Origin: Hygrocybe punicea
Lineage: Eukaryota; Basidiomycota; Agaricomycetes; Agaricales; Hygrophoraceae
Length of the DNA stretch: 64,000 nucleotides
Direction of reading: 5' to 3'
NCBI GenBank assembly: GCA_963556145.1
Contig: CAUVYJ010000003.1
Coordinates: 22,465-86,464 of the forward strand
The notes under the pieces were generated by a model. That model was not told the origin of the DNA. It did not search any database and worked only from the letters and a program-made list of their open reading frames with translations. This document shows positions 37,068-48,549 of this stretch, one piece after another; position 1 is the stretch's first letter; the number at the start of each line of letters is the position of its first letter. A program made the translations under genes and the position numbers.

Positions 37068-39205
37068 CTTACTATAACTTACTACACAGACCAGTTTAAT
37101 ATGACTGTAGCTCGTGGTTAACCGTGGCTAAACCAATTCAAAATATTCAAATTAAGGAAATCGCAACAGCTGGCGATTCTGTATGGTCTGTCTTTCTCGA
37201 TGTTATGCAACTCATGATCTGACTTCGAGACTTCTTTCCCAGAATCATCCACGCACGTGAACCCAGACGTTACGTCAGTAGTGTTCATCAACATACCCAA
37301 CCACCGTACTCGTACACGCTCGCCAGTTGTAGAGTCAAACCGCCCATCGTCCCGTTCTCATGGACGCCCAAAGTCATTGATGTGGTCACGGCATCTCCTC
37401 GTTTATGCCGCCGTTCGCCTTCCTCCTATAGCGTTCACTCGGCCCCGTGCCCCTGTAGTGTTTACTCGCTCCTGCTCTAGCAGCCCGGGCCATCGAGGTG
37501 CTGATCGGTTCCCTACTCAACACGTCCCCACCACAGCACCCACGCATATTGCCATGAAACAGAGAGATGGCCCAGTTCATCGGGGCGTAGACTTCGCCAC
37601 ATGACTTGAGCACGTACACTGCATCGTCTCCCTTACTCTCTGTGACGAGGAATGATAAGTGTTATGTTTCCAACTCCGCTTCCAACCCCGATGCCCATTC
37701 CGATACCCACCATGACGATTCTGCACTGCACACCTTCCTTTTTCATTTCATTTTGTCCTTTGTCCTTCTTTCAACGTCATTGTTTCTTCATTTGGACATC
37801 CTTGTATTTTCTTATTCTTGTTCTCTTTTTGTCCCTTCTTCTAGAACAATCCAGACCGACCATGGACATCTCCCACGTGACCTTGTTGTACCCGAATAGT
37901 CTCCTTGCCGATGGACGTCACCGACATTGTCTTTTCCCTTCGATATCTTGTTTACACTATCCCACGACAAACCGATCACAATGGCTGTACTCCCGACACA
38001 GCTCATTACTGTAATTGTTATTGGCAGCATTGCCATCACCTTCCTGATCGGTTTCTACCTTGTTATGATCTATCTTTGGCATCGGCACCGAAACCCTTCC
38101 ACCATTGATACTTCTGACTTCCACCTCAACAATATATCGACACGTAATTGACAATTGCCATTCCCGGATATTTGGTTTCCATATTCGTACCCTGTGCCCA
38201 CCATTATCCTCCCTGACGATCCGACGACATTCCTCACCTGCATGCGAACTCTGAACAATCCCCGATCACAAGACATTTCACTGTTCTCTCTAATCCGACC
38301 ATTGCCGAAGCATACTCTTTTGGACTTCGACCACAGACCATACGACTTCCCAAACAGTGAACCAACCCCTATCGCATATTGTTCGCACGACACCGCTTCA
38401 ATGCAGTACCCGACGACTTGTTCCCACAGCTTGTCACTCGTGCCATGACTCGAAACCTGGACCCACATTCATTTAACCTTTTCCATCTATAACCTTGATA
38501 TCTCCCACACTCGTTTACAATGATACCCTTTCTTGGACGAATACCGACATCAAGTGGACCTTCTTGTTCCACAAACAGGACAAGACATCGCTCCTCGATA
38601 CGTCATCAACACAGACATCGTCATCCGGTACAGCTTGTGCTGTTCACATGTCTGACCTCGACTAGCCCACTGTCCTAGTTGGTTTTTTCCTTTATACATT
38701 CCTTCATTTTCTTTCATACCAACCTTGCCGTTACATCCACACCACCTCATGACACTCTCATCACCAACCCCACACTGGACGATACCCATCTTCGACCCGA
38801 CTGTGCAATGCACTTGCCAGACTGCGCACTTGCCTGTTGCAGCAAGTGTAGACCCCGAATAGGCAATTCTGCACATCACATGATCTGATGACAAATCATC
38901 CGAGTCATCCGGACCCCCTCTATTCCTCAATGACACCCGGGCCTCCAGTTGGATCGCGAGAACATTGACATGAGGACGCCTCATGTACGCCTCATGGTGA
39001 ACACATGGTAGAGTTGGACATGTTATGGCTTCATGGTTGTATTTCTATTTACCTCCCCTCAAGACCAGTCACTATATATACTGTTCTTGTTGTTGGTTCG
39101 GACTTTTTCTTCTTTCCTTTCCTTACGTTTAGTCTGGTTCTTGGGGGCAGACCCCCTTACCTTGGGTAACCCCCACGGTTCGCAATGACATTGTACCATG
39201 AATCC
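37068..39205. other. C/T-rich stretch, no gene recognised
   Basis: About 2.1 kb, strongly pyrimidine-rich on the + strand. One short frame (37927-38151) encodes a hydrophobic helix (LITVIVIGSIAITFLIGFYL), but nothing else supports a gene. At 39018-39190 a TGTTATGG start, a TATATATA box and a pyrimidine leader resemble LTR promoter sequence; no partner LTR was found. Confidence 0.35.
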
Positions 39206-39279
39206 CCCCTCTTAGCAGTGTTGTCTTAGTAGTAAGCAACAATGAAAGCTGCTCTTCTCTCCTCTGGAAACCGATCCCC

Positions 39280-39574
39280 TGTTAAGTTGATTGTTGCCGG
39301 AGCCCGCTGCAGAAGCGATCCGTAACATAGCCGCTGTCAGTAACGTGGCTTGACTGTCTACGTAGATGGAGATGGAGGTGGGGGACTTCTTTCTTTCAAT
39401 CAGCCTTAGCACTAACATTGTCCCGACTATCTCAGCCTCCAGTGTCGTGTGCCTCTGGTTTGAGCCTAAGTAGTAGCGCAGGATTTTGGGTGCTGCGCGT
39501 CCTGTCCTGTAGAGTACCACTGCAGCTCCTACTCCACCATCTATGTTCCTTAATGTTGGAGTGGTCGTTGTCAC
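39280..39574 (-). pseudogene. LINE RNase H domain remnant
   Basis: DGGVGAAVVLYRTGR, YYLGSNQRHTTLEAEIVGTM and ISIYVDSQATL show the RNase H fold order (first Asp, the Glu of LEAE and the Asp of YVDSQ). It is truncated after the third acidic residue. It removes RNA from RNA-DNA hybrids during retrotransposition. Confidence 0.65.
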
Positions 39575-40105
39575 AGCGCCTTATGAAGTATTCTCTAGTA
39601 GTGTCAGCATTGACCTCAAAGGGTGTGAGTTTGTTTTCACATGCCGTTTTCGCAGTGATTGGCTCTATGTCATTGGGCTTGATCCTGTATATGTGGGTAA
39701 GGACGTGTAAAGGGGATCTGTGTCACATCATGTAATGCCTTGCGCATGTTCTAAGAGGCCTGTAAAGGGGGTGTGTGACTGGAAGTGTTGCCATTCACGC
39801 GGTGACAGATTCTGTGTAAAGTTAGTTCCATGGGTAGTAAACCCGCGTGCAAAAGCACCAGGTCGTTGGGCGTGGTCCTCAAGGCTCCCGAGATGGGCAC
39901 CGCTGCCATCCTCTGTCCTTTCCAGACTCCTAGTCAGTCCCACTGACCCTCTCCTCTTGTTTGAGCCTTTGACTGTGTGTATCGGGGTGTACCACATGTC
40001 GGCTGCATAGGACATCTTGGGAATTGCTACGGCAGTGTAGAGCCATTTCAGTAGCTTTGCTGAGAGTCCACCTCGAGTTCTAGAGATCCTACGGAGCATC
40101 AGCAT

Positions 40106-41603
40106 TCATTTGGTAGCATTGGCAATCACCTTTTTATGGTGTTCTTTCCATCTTAGCTCTTGATCAAAGAGTACTCCTAGGAATTGGTGGAATGATGTCA
40201 GCTTTATTACAGTACCTTGCAGTTCCATACTAGGCCAAGTTATGTTCTTTTTCTGTGAGAAATTGATCAGCGTGAATTTACTGAGCTCGAATCTGGAGTT
40301 GTGATCCTTAGACCAGTCTTGCACCCCTCCTTCCCTTGTCATCATGTCCTTGATCAGCTTGTGAGCGTCTTCAAAATTCCCCGCTTCCGCATAAAGAGCC
40401 ATGTCGTCCATGTAGGCAAGCGCAAGTTCTGATTTGTACCTGGGCACCTCTAATAGGTCAGTGTTGTAGAAAAGGTAGATTATCATGGAAACCGGATCTC
40501 CCTGTCTGATCCTGTTGATCAGCTCAAAGGGCTCTGAAAGGAAGTCATCGAATCTTAGCCATGTCATTCTTCCTTTTAGTGTCCTCTCTGTGAGTAGTAC
40601 CAAAGCCTCCAGGATCCTTCTCTTCCTCATGTTGTGCAGCAGCCTTGCCAAGACTGTGTTCAGGAAGGCTCCCTCTATGTCTAGGAAGAGCACGGTTGTG
40701 ACTCTTTTGTTTCGCCATGCATGTTTTATTCTGTTTATGAGAAGCTGCATGGAGTCCGTAGTTGTTCGTCCTGGTCTTCCTCCGAAGTGATGGGTGGGTA
40801 GGAGTTGGTATTTCTCTGTGAGCTGCAATATCTTTTCCACCAGTATCACAGTCAGGACCTTTGGGATTGTGTTTAGAAGTGCGACTGGTCGCCACGCTTT
40901 TGGCACGTTGTATCTTGGCCGGTCTGGCTTTGGGAGTACAACTGTAATGGATTCACGCCACGGGGGGTGGTATGTTTTTAGTTTGAGCGCGGCGTTGAAT
41001 ATCCTGTGGAGATGGTCCAAAAGTAAATCAGTACATTCTTTAAGGATCATGTTAGGAATGCCGTCAGGCCCTGGGGCCTTGTATGGTTTGAGCTTTTCTA
41101 TACATTGTCGGATTTGCTCTTTCGTAACTTTGTTATCCGAGGGCACAGGCTCGGGGCAAGTGAAGTCATCTGGAATAAAAGTTTCTTGAGGCGGGGGGGG
41201 AAGAATGTTTCCGAGAGCATTTGGCTTTTGAGTTGATTAGTATCTGCAACCCAGGCTTCTCTTCCAGCTCCTTTAACGAGTGTTGGGATCCTAGCTCTAC
41301 TGCCGTCTCTTCTGGGTTTGAGATGTATCTATTGATGGTCCAGAGATTGCTCCCACTTGCCTCCTCCAGAAATCCCCTCCAGTGATCCTCTTTGGCCTTG
41401 AGGATTTCTTGGCTTAGTCGATTCCTGGTGTCTTGCATAGCAGCATGTGAGGGATGGTGGGGTAGCACTCGGTACATATACGATTTTGCACTCAGCTCTT
41501 TTTTAGTTTGGCGTAGTGCGTCTAGGTTGGGATTCCAGCATCTCTTGGAATGCGGGCATGGTCTGGAGAGGGGGACTACTTCGTCTATTGTCTTTTGTAT
41601 CAC
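40106..41603 (-). pseudogene. LINE reverse transcriptase
   Basis: The linker (DHWRGFLEEA, LWTINRYISN) is followed, after a frame change near 41160-41220, by KLKPYKAPGPDGIPNMILKE, WRESITVVLPKPDRP, RPVALLNTIPKVL, HHFGGRPGRTTTDSM, VLFLDIEGAFLNTV, RIRQGDPVSMIIYLFYN and the catalytic LAYMDDMALYAEAG. All main RT blocks are present, including the YMDD pair of aspartates near 40410. The frame ends at 40106 with a thumb-like continuation (RRISRTRGGLSAKLLKWLYT) at 40105-39990 in another frame. Confidence 0.85.
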
Positions 41604-41690
41604 TTTTGTCAGGTTAATCGCAGCCTGCTGAAAAGACGCGTCGTCAGTAATTTGTAGGGGAATGGGTAGAATAAGCAGGTTAGCAGCGAG

Positions 41691-42550
41691 TCATTCTGTA
41701 AGAGCATCTTTGCTGGCTTCTCGAAAGTTCCTTGAAGGCTCTGGTGGCATCTTGACTGTTTTGATCCTGAAGATGGTTTTGACGGGTATGTGATCCATTC
41801 CTGTTGGTTGTTCATCCGGGGCCATGTTGCATAGTGTTAAGTGATCCCTGAGAGCTGTCGAGCAGAAAACGTTGTCCGTATGTGTCCAATTCTTAGTGTT
41901 CATGGCTTCTAATGTCGGGATGTCCTTTGGCAAGATCATTTCCATGTTGAGGTCAGCTATTGTTTCAAGGAGTCTTTCTGCCTCCTCCATGGCCCTGTTT
42001 GTAAAAATGTGCATATTGTGTTCTTCGTCCCACATGGGGTGGTGCCTGTTGAAGTCCCCGCCCCAGATCAGTTGTCGTCTCGTGCCGTCCGCCCCTGAGG
42101 TGAGCTCCTTGGAGATCCTTCCCACAGTTTTTGTCGCATCAGAATTATGGCAGTCGTTGTAAATGCTGAAGATAGCTATCTGTCCGTATATCCTGCTGAG
42201 TTGCATAGCGATGACGTCATTAGAATTTGGGACACTTAGCTGTTTCCACGAGTTTTTGTCAAATCTGTTATTAACTAAAATTACAGACCTGATGGCATTT
42301 TGTTGTGTGTTTTTTGAGGTCGGATAGAGCACCTGCCACTTGTGCGATGCCTTCGTGTTGCCGTAAGATTTGATATAAGGTTCTTGTAGTAGGATGACGT
42401 CCCATCCCATTGTCGCGTAGTCATTAATAAGCTCCCATTGTGTGGTGGAAGATTTATCTGTAAAATTTTTAGTCTTGTAGTTGTGTGTGTCGAGTTACCT
42501 GTCATGAGCCCTGTCTCTGTGTTTGGGGGGCTGTCTCTTCCATTTCTCAT
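41691..42550 (-). pseudogene. LINE AP-type endonuclease
   Basis: LKILQINLPPHN near 42470 begins the domain. A one-base frame change near 42405 leads to WDVILLQEPYIKSYGN, then AIFSIYNDCHN, LIWGGDFNRHHPMWDE, NWTHTDNVFCS and GMDHIPVKTI. The EP, GDFN and (S/M)DH signatures are the metal-binding and catalytic positions of the exonuclease-endonuclease-phosphatase fold, which nicks target DNA. Confidence 0.8.
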
Positions 42551-42710
42551 AAAAAGGGGGATGGGAGTGGATTATCATCAAACCAGCTCCTGTTGCCGTG
42601 CCAGGAGGGGCCAGCTGTGGGTTCTGGTTGGCTGGTGAGCCGTGGTGGCTGTCCTAATGGTTTTCTGTTGGAGGAGGATGCCACTTCATTGCTGTCAAGT
42701 CCCTCGAAAC

Positions 42711-43142
42711 CTAAAGTGGTTTGCCATAGCCTCGATTGCATGTGGTTGCTCGTAGTCTTGTGAGAGCCTCTCGGGTCTCTGTCATGGGTCCTAAAATCTT
42801 CCCCCGCATAGCCCGTATAACCTGGGAGTGATGAGAGGGGGGCGGCCTGGTTGGGAAGGACTGGCGTCGAGCTGGGTGTATTGTTACTGAATTGCATGTT
42901 GTATCCACCTCTAGTTTGTGTCCATGGTTCGTTAGTTGGGAAGAATGGTGGACTAGGCAGGGGGCTTGGTGATGATTGGCCATCCAGGTGCTATACCAGC
43001 TGGGTGGCTTTGGGTAATAATTGGGCCTGTGGGGGCAATGAAAACACATCGAGGGTGGGCTTGTGTTCATGGTCGTCGAATACGGCGCTGTAAGGTGGCA
43101 AATGGTCTCTGGGAGCAGGAATGGAGCATTGAAAAATCGCAT
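42711..43142 (-). pseudogene. Proline/histidine-rich segment of LINE ORF1 tail
   Basis: This open frame (PPSMCFHCPHRPNYYPKPPS, LTNHGHKLEVDTTCNSV) lies directly upstream of the endonuclease on the same strand. Low-complexity tails of this kind follow the zinc knuckles in fungal LINE ORF1. I assign it by position and composition only. Confidence 0.35.
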
Positions 43143-43845
43143 GGGGCTCGTGTCGAAATAGTGGGGTATATGGGGATGGACATGGCTTCTTCGGCCCAGT
43201 CAAGCCACATGGGTGGCATGGGCATGTATGTGGGCGTGGGGCTGGATGTGCGAACGGGACCATTTGCAGCCTCCCATTGGGCTGTCTTATCTCATTGTGG
43301 CGTATTCTCGTTGGTTGCAGTCTCAGGTACCTCCTCACTCATCTCCTCTGTCCTCATCATCATTTTATCCGTCGTCATCTCATTCTCTGTCGGTACATCG
43401 TTCCCTATATCCATGTTCATATTCCTTGTCTCCCTGAGCCTCGCAGAGGCAATACATACAGCTGTTTTAGTTAACTAAACCAACAGCAATACTGTAAAAG
43501 CACAGTGCACTTTCACCAGCAATTGCTGGGCCTTGCAAGTGCTGTAGGTAGTTAAACTGAGCTGTATAGTAAAAGATACTGGTTTTACTAAGCCTGGTAC
43601 TGGTGTGAAGGTTAGTTTTACTATGACCAGCAAATACTGGTGGGTAGTTTTACTGACGCAGACGCACAGATGGGCAGCGCTGTTTGGGATGGTGTGGATG
43701 CATAGGTACTCGGCGTCATTTGCATTGTGGGGGTGCAGGCACATGGGGTGTTGTCACGATGCTCGGCCGCTTTTCTTTTCTCGTTTCATTCGCCATTGAG
43801 TTCCCCTCATTTGTATGCTCACTTTATGTCTTCTTCGGCGCAACG

Positions 43846-44277
43846 TCAACCAAGGTCTTTTCCTTCCTCGAGACTGATTCTCTGGCCTTCACTGAAGCCA
43901 ATTTCTTTTCCCTTGTTGAACCCTTCGCGCCTGCCGTCTTCGAAGATTGATAACATAAAGGTTTTGAGGTCGTTGATGCACATGACTGTGCCGTCCTTGG
44001 GTGAGTCATTGATGTCTTCATTGTTAAGTTGTGCCATGTCGCTTGTCACCTCCATGGGTGTCATTGGTGCCGTGGCATCTGCGGTTGCACTGGTTTTCGG
44101 GGCTGCAGTCGTTTTAGCGGCTTTTTTCATAGTTCTTTTGTTATTGCTGGGTCCCAGCATACTGGTAGACAAAATAAATGTAGTGGAATTTAAAAATGAT
44201 CTCAGGGCTTGCGATGTAGGAACTCGGTGACTTGTGTTTGATGGGGCTTTCAGTGCATCAGGAAAACTCAATTCCAC
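43846..44277 (-). pseudogene. Gag-like segment with EGR/GKE helix repeat
   Basis: The frame reads PTSQALRSFLNSTTFILSTS, an Ala/Thr-rich linker, CINDLKTFMLSIFEDGRREG and FNKGKEIGFSEGQRISLEEG. The [E/K]G-x3-G periodicity is often seen in the N-terminal part of agaric LINE gag proteins (from memory, unverified). Its 5' end is formed by sequence of the foldback element at 44256-44701. Confidence 0.45.
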
Positions 44278-44701
44278 TTAATTTCACTTTATTCTGTCTT
44301 ATTTGTCTTATTCTGTCTTACAAGTCTTGTTTCAAGGAGGATCTCACCCTTTTTTCAAGAAAATCCCTTAAAGCATCTTACATCACATAAAATTGAAAAT
44401 CAAGACACTTTAAGATGACATCAAGTAAACTAAGATATCAAGTCAATGATGATTGTTATTGCTTGTTCACTTCAGAGTCTCTCTTGAGTCATCTTAATGT
44501 ATCTTGATGTGTCTTGATGTTCAATTTTATATGGTGTAAGACATATTAAGAAATTTGCTTGAAAAAAGGGTGTGACCCTCCTTGAAACAAGACTTATATA
44601 ACAGAATAAGACAAATAAGACAAAATTAAGTGAAATTAAGTGAAATTAAGTGAAATTAAGTGAAATTAAGTGAAATTAAGTGAAAGTGAGTTTTCCTGAT
44701 G
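44256..44701. mobile_element. Foldback (MITE-like) element with long inverted arms
   Basis: The left end CATCAGGAAAACTCA and the right end TGAGTTTTCCTGATG are exact reverse complements. Inside, TTCACTT..ATTCTGTCTTATTTGTCTTATTCTGT and TCTTGTTTCAAGGAGG...CACCCTTTTTTCAAG pair with the right arm over roughly 150 bp. No coding capacity, 446 bp. Confidence 0.85.
44629..44690. repeat. 10-bp tandem repeat (GTGAAATTAA), about 6 copies
   Basis: Successive perfect copies at the inner edge of the right arm of the foldback element. The left arm has only one unit, so the expansion happened after the element formed. Confidence 0.9.
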
Positions 44702-44880
44702 TGTGGGCTCGTGTTTGATGAAGTTGCGTGGGGCTAAACTTGTGTGTGAGGAGACTCTTGTGTGGGAAAAACTCTTATGGGCGAAGACTCGTGTTTGATG
44801 GCTGCGTAGTGAGGAGTGTGTACTTGGTGAGGGACTTGTGGAGGGCTTTTGGCTCGAAAAACAGAGAAAAAAATGCTAGG

Positions 44881-45045
44881 ATGACAAAAAAATGCTAGGG
44901 TGAGGTTCGAATCACAGTCTCATCACCAGGTGGACTAGGCAGGGGAGTCCTGAGCTAGTCGCAGGCTCAAGGAAAGCTGGGATCTGGATACAGATAAGGG
45001 TCTGTCTACTACATGTCTAAACTAGGTAGTCCAACAGTCACATGA
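44881..45045 (-). repeat. Possible tRNA-derived SINE-like insertion
   Basis: On the - strand an A-box-like word (GACTAGCTCAGG, about 44950-44965) is followed 50-60 nt later by a B-box-like GATTCGAACC (about 44905-44914) and then by two T7 runs (Pol III terminator-like). It abuts the point where the gag frame stops abruptly (NTLPL). No cloverleaf acceptor stem could be drawn, so this is not called a tRNA gene. Confidence 0.3.
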
Positions 45046-45051
45046 CCACTA

Positions 45052-45867
45052 CTACAATGGAAGCGTGTTATCACTTAGCCATTCGTTTAGCTCCTCGCAT
45101 TTTTTTAGGAATGTGGGGCAGGCCCTATCCCAGCTGGCGTGACCATCCTGTTGGCATAGTGTGCATGATTTTTGGGTCTCCTGCGTGCAGTCAGCTGTGC
45201 AGTGATCATTGGCGCATGTACCACAGGTGTCTTTTTCTGCCTTACAACTGGCCACGTGATGATCCCAACCTTGACATTTCATGCATTGCGTAGGTTCCCT
45301 TTTGCATTTGGTGACATTGATTCGTTTGTGGCAGATGTGTATTCCTTTTAGTATAGCCATGTTTGCAGCCTCCGGTGTTGCGAAGGAGAGTATGTCGTGG
45401 CCACAGATTTGATTTAGTGAGCGCCTACCCGGTGGTTTCACCCACTGTGCTTTAACAATGGTGTTCTCTGTGAGCCCATTTATGTCTTCTATTTCCCGGA
45501 GATCTCTTATTTCATCCGTGCGAAACAAAAGCAGTATGAAGTGGGTTATTGTCGCGAAGGTTCTCTGTTTAATTGTTGCATTTTGGCCGAACATGTCAAG
45601 GAAGTTTTTGCCATTCGTCTTGTCCAAGATCCAGTGTGCCGTCTTGTCCAAGTTGACTTTCAGGAGGACTCCTCCCCTCCTCAACTTGGTTGCTCCCTTG
45701 ATCTTGAGTTCCGGTGCAGCTTTGATCTTCTTCAAAGTGTCGTTAGCCTTATCTACAATTTCAGTGAGACTCATCTTGTTCATCTCCTCCTCTCCCTCTG
45801 CATTATTAGCTGTGTCAAGAAGTATCAGGGACCCATACTTGGTAAAACACCCCATTTTTTGCATCAA
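45052..45867 (-). pseudogene. LINE gag-like ORF1 with zinc knuckles
   Basis: 271-residue frame. An RNA-binding-like region (LRRGGVLLKVNLDKTAHWIL, FGQNATIKQRTFATITHFIL, INGLTENTIVKAQWVKPPGR) is followed by three cysteine clusters: CMKCQGWDHHVASC (C-x2-C-x4-H-x4-C), CGTCANDHCTADC and CTLCQQDGHASWDRAC. It would coat the element's RNA. The frame ends at NTLPL, where an unrelated segment begins. Confidence 0.75.
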
Positions 45868-45949
45868 AACTTTGATCTAGAGAGTCTCAGGATTGGTAGG
45901 GCATATCATTACAAGCAGTTTGAACCTCATATGAACAGATTTGGCGGTC

Positions 45950-46563
45950 GTGTTCTTGAGTTATGCCTAAAATGGTGGTTACCAGGTGACCTTAGCCCCA
46001 CAACACTCACAGGCCTCTAAAAATCAGAATTTTGGTCACATTCATTAGATATACCATATACACTATTGGGACAGCCTTATACCCGATTTTTAGAGGCTTA
46101 GGTGTCTGTGATTTTGAGTAATTGGGGGTCAGGGGGTGAACTTGATCCCAAGACACCCACAGACCTCTAAAAATCAGACTTTTGGTCTCATTCATTAGAT
46201 ATACCATGTACACTATTGGAACAGCCTTATACCCGATTTTTAGAGGCTTAGGTGTCTGTGATTTTGAGTAATTGGGGGTCAGGGGTGAACTTGGCCCCAC
46301 GACACTCCCGGACCTCTAAAAATCGGCCTTTTTGGTCCTATTCATTAGACATACTATATACACCATTGAGACAGCCCAATATTCAACTTTTAGGGACCCT
46401 GGTGTCTGGGATTTTAAGCATTTTGGAGTCAGTGGGTGAACTTCATCCTGTATCATTCACAGAACTCTAAAAATCACAATTTCTTTAACCATCCATTAGA
46501 TGTACTATATACGATCTTGGGAAAACCAACCATTGGACTTTTAAAAGGTATCCTATTGGAGAT
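45950..46563. repeat. About 150-bp tandem repeat, roughly 4 units
   Basis: CCTCTAAAAATC starts at 46014, 46164 and 46313, and a diverged copy (AACTCTAAAAATC) at 46464, giving periods of 150, 149 and 151. Each unit also carries GATTTTTAGAGG about 85 bp later, the reverse complement of its own start. The first two complete units are nearly identical; later ones diverge. Confidence 0.9.
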
Positions 46564-47560
46564 GTTCCATATTTGGGGGTTATAAGAGGTGGCAGACTAA
46601 TAGCTTTCCTGGGTGGCAGATGGTAGCATTCACCAATTTGGTTTGCAGGGAAGAACCTGTGTAGCTATTGCCGAAATTGTCTCAGATTCTGAAAGCCAGG
46701 CTCCTATTCCCTGATCTACGTGGTCAGTTTGTGCTTCCCATGATTGGATTCCATTTGCAAGCAGTGACTATACAGGGTGCACAATCGTGGGAACAGTGGT
46801 TTGCGAGGGAGAACTGACCATGGGAATGTTATGCAATCGACACGAACCAGGGGTTTTTGAACCCTGTGAACGCAGCCACAATGACCACGGACAAGAAACA
46901 CATACCGCATTTGGCAAGAAAGTGATATCCAAGCAAGCGTTACAAGATAAAGCTATTTACAAGGGTATAATATGACATATATATGAGTCACTGCAAGCGA
47001 TGTCCACCAGGGGCATTCAGGGTCCAGGATCGCGATGGCGACAACCCTGAAAGAGGATGGTATGAGGAGGGATGGCATAATTTGTGGGTGGAGACCAAAC
47101 ATGTGCAAATATGCGAAAGTTGGCTTGTTCCCTTGCTATAAAAATGCTGTATGGAGTATTCGATGCCCAGGGACGCGATGAGATCATTCAGGAATGCTCT
47201 CAGGTGGAAATGAATGGTTACATGCACCAGCAAGCCCATTTCAACATGTTTCTGTCACTATCTATAGCCAGGATCATATCTGTGATGCTCGTGATGTTTT
47301 GTGATGTTCGCAGCCACCAATCGGGTGATGGTCACCACCGTTCAATGTGGTAAGCCACTGTTGCCATGATGACCATCAGCAAATAGGCTCTATTCGTTCG
47401 CATCAGTACATACTGGTCATACTAGGCTTACTTATGATACTAGGCTTAGCTGTGCTATAAATAAGCATGTGATTACCTGGTTAAATGCAATTAGGTGCTT
47501 GGTAGGTTGCTCATCTGACAACGTCATTGCTCGGTTAGAACAGTATGCAGTCAGTGGTCC
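46564..47560. other. No gene recognised
   Basis: Between the tandem repeat and the FAS1 fragment. Possible degraded continuation of FAS1 on the - strand, but I could not align any block. Confidence 0.35.
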
Positions 47561-47564
47561 ACTA

Positions 47565-47688
47565 CCGTTGTTACTGGAGACCGCGCTCAAGATAGCAATC
47601 CACAACACCGTCACACATTCCAATGTGCCCGATTGTAACAGTCAACTCATCACCAGGTAAGACCATATGGATGAAGGTGATATTATAG
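47565..47688 (-). pseudogene. FAS1: FAS1 fragment B (MaoC-like dehydratase region)
   Basis: From 47688 the - strand reads YNITFIHMVLPGDELTVTIG and HIGMCDGVV, which follows directly on fragment A in fungal fatty acid synthase beta (family motif FVGMVLPGDEL). A 36-nt intron (47689-47724, GTACGA...TGTAG with a CTAAT branch-like word) precedes it. After about 47570 the frame breaks and similarity is lost. Confidence 0.8.
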
Positions 47689-48290
47689 CTACAATGGACC
47701 ACACCAATTAGTATACAGTCGTACGGTGTCATGATCCAAAGTGGTTTTGGATCAAACATGGTATCAAGCTGACAGCAAGGACACCTGAGTTAATCAGCCT
47801 GAAGGAACAGTAGCCAATAACAAGATTAGAGTTCAAGTTAAGCTACCTTACCTCCACTGATAAGAAAAGACAAGGACACTACCCCAGGACACTGTCCCAA
47901 GTTGAGAGACACTTATCAGTTAAAGGATTAGTTATTAGCTGAATTATCCTTAACTTAACTGCTAAGGATAAGACATTAGCTAAAAGCAGGACCACATATC
48001 TGGCATCAAGATCAAAAGATCAAAGAAGCTGCACAGCCACAATCTTATCTCAGTTGGACCAAAACAGGATAAGAAGCACCATCTTACATCATCCATCAAG
48101 ATCTATTGATCAAAAGAAGCATTGTCTGAAGAATTTGATCTATCAAGCACAATTTGAAATAGCATGACTCAGCCTTGATCCATGATTCCTGGAGAATCAT
48201 AGAATACCCCCCCAGATCACAGATTAGATCAGCCCTTGACTCATCCCTTCCTGTGATGACTCAGTTGATCCACCCTCAACATCTTATGAC

Positions 48291-48372
48291 TACTATGACC
48301 ATATATGGACTACTATGACCATATATGGACCACTATGACCATCTATGGATCATCATGACCAAATTATGACCT
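48291..48372. repeat. 20-bp tandem repeat (TACTATGACCATATATGGAC), about 4 copies
   Basis: Two perfect copies followed by two diverged ones; each unit contains the palindrome CCATATATGG. Confidence 0.9.
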
Positions 48373-48441
48373 TTATGACCAATTATACCAGCATTCCCAT
48401 CACATCTACCCTAGGTATCTCAGTAATTGACTCTACATGAG

Positions 48442-48549
48442 TCACCAACCTGTGCACTATTTCCAATACCTGCACAGCATTATGCCTCATTCTTCTATAT
48501 GACTCACCAACCTGTGCACCATTTCCAATACCTGCACAGCATTATGCCC
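48442..48549. repeat. 62-bp direct repeat, two copies
   Basis: TCACCAACCTGTGCAC and the following bases to CAGCATTATGCC occur at 48442 and 48504 with one difference. Confidence 0.85.

Larger units (their letters stand above)
39212..45867 (-). mobile_element. Tad1-like non-LTR retrotransposon (LINE), decayed
   Basis: On the - strand the order is a zinc-knuckle gag (45867-45052), a Lys/Glu-rich gag-like piece (44277-43846), a Pro-rich piece (43142-42711), an AP-type endonuclease (42550-41691), a reverse transcriptase (41603-40106) and an RNase H remnant (about 39574-39280). This gag-EN-RT-RNH order fits fungal Tad1-like LINEs. Frames are broken at several points, a foldback element sits at 44256-44701, and the gag parts are in an unexpected order, so two copies may be merged here. 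No poly(A) tail or target duplication was found at the 3' end near 39,200. Confidence 0.8.

Noticed and set aside
37927..38151. Small membrane protein (one hydrophobic helix)
   Set aside because: Isolated short frame in a C/T-rich stretch, with no splice partner, promoter or recognisable family.
39018..39195. LTR promoter region of a Gypsy element
   Set aside because: TATA box and pyrimidine leader are suggestive, but there is no partner LTR, primer binding site or gag-pol next to it.
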